A model generated the notes under the pieces. It did not search any database. It had not been told where the DNA came from and worked only from the letters and a program-made list of their open reading frames with translations. A program made the translations under genes and the position numbers. A stretch of 64,000 nucleotides of DNA from Gonatopus flavifemur (taxonomy: Eukaryota > Arthropoda > Insecta > Hymenoptera > Dryinidae). The stretch covers positions 64,596,001 through 64,660,000 of the forward strand of contig JAFFJZ010000001.1 of assembly GCA_018340375.1 (NCBI GenBank). Direction: 5' to 3'. How positions within the stretch are numbered: the stretch's first letter is position 1; each line of letters starts with the position of its first letter. Shown here one piece after another: positions 59,501 through 64,000 of the stretch.

Positions 59501-59932
59501 ACGCTGATAAAGACGAAAAGCCTGGCACGCAAAACAATTATGTAACTCTACCCATCTCCTGTACGCTGCGGCAATGCGATAGAGCGTGAGAACGTGATAA
59601 CGATGTCCCCTTGTTGTCTTTATCGGATCACAAACGTCATACATTCCACTAGTTACTATTGGTCCGTTTACTTCAATTGTCTGAGTTCAATCGTGCATGA
59701 TTTTGTTTCACTTCGAATCCACGTTTCCAATGGAATTCGTCACAGAATCTACGTGAATGTATCTGACATTCGGAATAAATGATTCATCTTCGAATTATTT
59801 CAGTCATTGTAGGATTTTTTAACTTGGATCGTCCTCGATCTTATATTTCTCAGAATGTAAACTGTTTTGACATTCGGCCTGGTCCTATGCAAGGATCATT
59901 CAAAAAACTGCTGAGAAGACCAATTCTGTACT
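53523..59932. other. Gene-free stretch with microsatellites
   Basis: No gene supported. At 53526-53565 the words TTTTTCCCTAAATTGACAGTC and TTTTTCTAAATATTAACAG are an inverted copy of 51695-51740, so the split MITE lies inside a larger, older inverted repeat. GCTA repeats lie at 58006-58027 and a TTC-rich run at 58676-58740. A GGGGTTAGGTTAGGG run lies at 58648-58662. Confidence 0.4.
58676..58740. repeat. TTC-rich microsatellite
   Basis: Imperfect TTC repeats broken by ATC and TTT. Confidence 0.85.
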
Positions 59933-60162
59933 TACTCTCTTAAATTTTTAGAGTGAGATTTCACTCTTTAGGCAGCCAGAAGTGAGCCACTCTTTTAGAG
60001 TGGAAGTCTAAGGTTTGAGGTTAGAAACTCACAACCACTCCAATTTTAAAGTGAATTTTCCACTCTAAAAGAGTGAGAATCCCACTCGAAGCGGAGTGGC
60101 TCACTTCTCAGACTTAGCGGAGTGAAATGCGTGATTTTTCACTCTTCCAGATTCAGAGAGTA
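59933..60162. mobile_element. Fold-back element, TACTCTCT family, full copy
   Basis: Begins TACTCTCTTAAATTTTTAG and ends TTCAGAGAGTA. Internal words AGAGTGAGATTTCACTC, GTGAGCCACTC/GAGTGGCTCAC and CCACTCTAAAAGAGTG occur in both orientations. The GGCAGCCAGAAG word after the left end is also found in the 149-251 copy (GGCAGCCAGGAG). TA at both ends suggests a TA target. Confidence 0.75.
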
Positions 60163-60525
60163 AAATTTGTTAGAAACCTAGGTTCCTTGTGACAATATTT
60201 TCTTTGAAGCTTAGTTTTTAAGATATGGACATTTTTTGACTTTTCAACAAATTTTAATATCTGAAAAATGGTGTAATCCACATCTTTGCATTTGATAATA
60301 TAATTTTCTGAGTTGCAAAACAGGGAGTTTTCAGAAGAATAACTGAATTATTCTATAGTATTCTCTGTTCTGAAGTAGTAGCGATTTGAAATTCCTCGAA
60401 TTCTAATCCATCAGGATTTAGAATTTTGAAATGATTCAATTGTCCCTTTTATGTTCGAAGATCCACTTTTTGTAACTTAGAAGATAGTCTTCAACTAGGA
60501 AGTATCAACCAGAAATTCAGAACAG
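60163..60525. other. No recognisable feature
   Basis: AT-rich, nothing supported. Confidence 0.4.
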
Positions 60526-60800
60526 GCGCAGTACTGTACCAGTAATCACCAAGATTGACAGGGTGCTGGCATTTGTCTGGGATGATAACGCTTTTCTGTA
60601 CTGGGGATTCAGTGCTAACATTATTATTCGCAATCAGTGCAGTGCCTGTACTGGGCCTGGTCAGTATTAAGTTCTCAGTACTGGTTCATCAGTACAGGAA
60701 TAGTACTGTATCTCTATGTATCCAGTACTGATCCCGTACGTGTTGGCCAAGCGTTGAAGGCCCAAGTACTGGCACTGTACCGCACTTGTCATCAACATTG
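60526..60800. repeat. AGTACT palindrome cluster
   Basis: AGTACT occurs five times (near 60530, 60678, 60701, 60724, 60765), with further CTGTACTGG, CAGTACAGG and CACTGTACC words. CCAGTACTG words also occur in the insertion at 51922-53291, so this is probably a related element, but no ends could be found. Confidence 0.45.
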
Positions 60801-63800
60801 GCATAATGTAAGTTTTAGCTCGTGTAATTGAAGATCTTAGCATCCACGGAACAGCCATCTCTTAGCAACACCATCCTAATAAAAATGCCTAGAAGATTTC
60901 TGCTAAGGCAGCTAAAGTTTCGCTGACGAGTTGAAAAATTTAGTCGTAGCAGTTTGGAAAAGCTGTCCTGATTTCTGGAACCTCAGATTCAGTATTTGTC
61001 CTACTTTGGACCTTGATTTTCCCCTGTATTTATTTCCTTCGAGTGTCAACTATCGAGACCTTCGCTTCAAGCGAGTGATTTGATGGAGAAGCTTTATCTG
61101 AAATTCGCCAGAGAATATGATCATTCACGAAGGGAAATGTTGATCTGTGTATGAATACCAAAGAGGGGTAACGGCACAGAATGAAGACATTATCCGCTTA
61201 GGTGGTACAGTGATTGATTCTCTTTAAAACGAGGATGATATGAACGTAAACTTTGCTCCTCGTCACCTGTTGAAACAGCCGTGATCGATACCTATCCGAC
61301 CTATATGATTTTGGACATGATCACGGTAGAATGGTAACTGAACACAATTTCACGACAAAATACATTTCGTCTATCGGTGCATAAACCTCACGATACATCA
61401 ACGAAACGTGGAACCGATGTATAAACCACCGTTGTTTTGAGATATATATATACTTGTTTAATTCATCAACGGACTTGATAGACCTCGCGCAATAGATTCA
61501 GCACTTTCAAGGATAATGATTTTAGCTGGTTTTATGCGATCATCAGCGTTCATAGAATTTGTACGCGTTGCAAAAAGGAAGAAACGAACGTTCCTTGTTT
61601 CCTCAGATTCTCGGATAGCGGTTACGCAGGAGCATAAACCTTTGTTGCAAAGGAACACGTTTTGAAATGACGGAGCAAGGTAGAGTTTGTGGTATGGTGA
61701 ATCGTGACAGCAGAAATAGAATGCCAGCTCGTCAGAGTCCGTCGTTGTCGACGTGCTGTTTTGTCCTCGTTAGGTGCCCACTACCGCCAACACCCTTTTC
61801 GCTAATGAATCCTTTCCGTAATTAAATGGCAGTGGCGCCCAAATGTGTGTATATGTGTGTGTATGTGTGTGTGTTTGTGCGTACCTGTGTGTATACACAC
61901 GTATTAGAACCGAAAGTAAAGAGAAACCCGTCTGCAGAGAAGGAGAGAGATAAAGCAAGAACGCGTTCTCAATCTTCCCTCCGGGAGTCTTCTTTAATTA
62001 ACGACAATTACCGGAGGGACGATTAACGAGACGAAAGGAAGATGACGAGAGACTTTGGTTATTGCCAGACTGGCGATCTTTGGCTGCTTTGCTTCAACTT
62101 TGAATGGAGGTTAGAGGGAACGAAGATGAGAATAGAATACGTATTAGGGTAGTCTTAGACAAAATTATTCTGCTTGAAACCTCGCAAGTGTCTTTTATCA
62201 GCAATATTTCATAGTATAGGTACAGTCTTTGATTGAAAAAAAGAAGAGATCTAAATTGATAATTTATCTCATTCTCGTTCCATGCGTTGACGTTTCGGAT
62301 AGGAGTTTTTCGGGAGTTTTCGTGAAACGGCAAAATAGGGCGGAGAAGTATAGAAAATGAAAAACGAATAAATCGAAGAGGAGGGAGATGTCAGAAAAAG
62401 GGCAAACAGGGAACGAGGACACATCTCTCTGTAAATTTATGTCCAATTTGGTGGTAGATGCGGAAACAGCGGCCGAACGGAATTTTCGCACGGGGATTTT
62501 AGTCTGCGTACACACATGGACAATAAAACTGCGGCCAGGCGAATGGGAACAGCATCGAGATGAGAGGAATGGATGGAAAAAGGGAGGAGAGAAGAGGAGA
62601 ACGGGTCATGCTTGTGCTACAAAAACGAGAGCAATGAAAAAGAAATGGGAAAACAAAACAGAGAATCGGCTGAAAGCAAGACTGAGAGGGATGTACAAAT
62701 AACTGACAGGGGAAAGGGATAGTCGATAAACGCAATTGGAATTGAATATCGAAAAGCGTGGTGGCGGACCGATGAGGATTTGTTCGAAGTGAGGTTAGAG
62801 GGAGGGGGAGAATAATCGAGGGATTTTCGAGTATTGCCTCGGTTCCGTGTGTAACGCCTGATCAGCCGCAGAAGTCCTTCGACCATTTCCTCCTATCCAC
62901 GGAGAAAGATATTTTCAGTAGAATGGATCAAACACCCAAGTTCAATCGGAAACGAATTTCTAACGAACTATGATTGATGGGATCACGCAGTTGTGTATAT
63001 CCATTGATTCGTCCGTTGAAAGCGACCTATTTGCTCGCAACAGGTTTTTTCGAAAAATAAATAGCGCTCAACCGAATGGAATATCTATATATATTACAGT
63101 ACTTTTTCGAATTCTATTCGATAAAATGCTATTTTCTCGTGATCGATGTGTCATCCCTGTTATAGAATCATAGCCGATCACGCGAATGTGAACTTACTTC
63201 ATCAATAAATTGCACAAGCGAGGTAAAAGATCCACTCCCAACAATGAACGTCAAAATCCAATGTGCGAAATGAAACGTCAAAGTGTCATATCTCCCTCGA
63301 TAGTCGAGGTTTGTCATTTTTCTACGCGATCAAACTCTCCCTATATTTCTCTTATTTCTTTTCCCCTTCTGTTCTTTCTCTGTCTCTCTAGAGAATCGTA
63401 TTTCTCTGTATCTAATGGTTACAGTTGTCAGGTATTTCCTCTTAACTATGACACTGACACCTGTCGACGTAGCATACTATCACAGAACCTCTGTTACAAG
63501 GGGCTGACTGGAATTTCTAAAGTAAAGTTTCGAATCCAACAAACAGAAGTTCCTCTTTCCGACAATGGCACTCATCTCCCCTGGATATATCCATTGAAAT
63601 TCCTATGTTTGTTTGTATATATTTCAGTTTCTACGTACGTTCCCGAACAGAAACAAACTATCACAACATCTGTCACTTTCGATCTGTATCTAATATACCG
63701 GCGTTGTTCATGATTATCGCATGGTAGTATGAGATTGTTCAGCTGGAAAGATCTTGGAGCAATCAAAGTGCAGTGATATCGAGATCGAGGAATGATTTGT

Positions 63801-64000
63801 TCTCCATACATCGGTCTCTTTTCGTTCCAAATAAATCAGTTGCTCGCTCGAATGTAATGCCCCGAACAAGGGATTTGGTTAAGACATATTCAAATCTACG
63901 AATCTTCCGACGAAAAGATCAGAAGCGATCGGACAAATTACTCTTCATAAAAGCGCATTACAATTCACAATGTTAACAACTCTCACGATGATTCATGAAA
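60801..64000. other. Gene-free stretch to the end of the window
   Basis: No gene supported. A GT-rich microsatellite lies at 61844-61894. Purine-rich DNA at 62330-62720 makes long frames on both strands with no domain. The 63210-63713 frame (167 codons) is not recognised. Confidence 0.4.
61844..61894. repeat. GT-rich microsatellite
   Basis: Broken GT repeats with ATGTGTGT units. Confidence 0.85.

Noticed and set aside
62388..62702. 104-codon basic plus-strand frame
   Set aside because: Purine-rich DNA gives Lys/Arg/Glu-rich readings on this strand and Pro/Ser/Phe-rich readings on the other; no domain is seen.
63210..63713. 167-codon plus-strand frame
   Set aside because: No domain, pyrimidine-rich in part, with overlapping antisense frames.

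Overview
The window looks like intergenic or intronic DNA from an insect nuclear genome, AT-rich and packed with repeats. It is not bacterial or viral: there are no operons, no ribosome-binding sites and no dense coding, and the sequence is full of short terminal-inverted-repeat (TIR) elements, fold-back elements, tRNA-like SINE heads, microsatellites and one non-LTR retrotransposon. Two short TTAGG-type runs (GGTTAGGTTAG near 30885 and 58648) and the mobile-element mix fit an insect, and Hymenoptera is a plausible guess, but nothing here fixes the order. I found no host protein-coding gene, no spliced exon I would defend and no complete tRNA, rRNA or CRISPR array. Most open frames over 60 codons look like chance frames in pyrimidine-rich DNA or frames running through repeats.

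The one convincing coding sequence is a reverse transcriptase on the minus strand (13020 down to 11695, 441 codons with no stop or frameshift). It is a 5'-truncated RTE-like retrotransposon flanked by a perfect 12-bp target-site duplication. It sits at the core of a nested structure at 10998-15635. A fold-back element with arms of about 0.5 kb has its left arm broken twice: by a piggyBac-like element with TTAA duplications (11227-14118) and by a CCCATG-ended element (14315-15063). The piggyBac-like element carries a tRNA-like SINE head, and the retrotransposon landed in that head.

Region by region: 1-7.4 kb holds several fold-back or TIR elements (149, 854, 1179, 1413, 6245, 6745, 7034). 7.4-11 kb is mostly unremarkable. 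11-18.2 kb is the nested complex plus a second, inverted CCCATG element. 18.2-29.8 kb is low in repeats apart from one MITE at 23437 and a CpG-rich patch near 20.05-20.3 kb. 29.8-31.7 kb holds elements rich in AAGATATCTT-like words. 31.7-36.6 kb is mostly plain, with one TIR element at 33277 and a long TA microsatellite. 36.6-40.5 kb has a minisatellite, a near-perfect 159-bp palindrome, two palindromic MITEs, an inverted repeat with a cluster of a CAGGGGAGAGAC motif, and a tRNA-like SINE head. 43.4-46.5 kb is another nested TIR complex with facing poly-G and poly-C tracts. 49.6-53.5 kb is a third complex: a TIR element carrying two related MITEs, a fold-back, a hairpin, and a MITE split by a 1370-bp element that contains an exact 157-bp tandem repeat. 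53.5-64 kb is plain again except for a fold-back at 59.93 kb and a cluster of AGTACT palindromes at 60.5 kb.

No genes here work together as a pathway. The biology visible is the history of element insertion into a gene-poor region. Family names are given from terminal motifs and target-site duplications read by eye, and no database search was possible.
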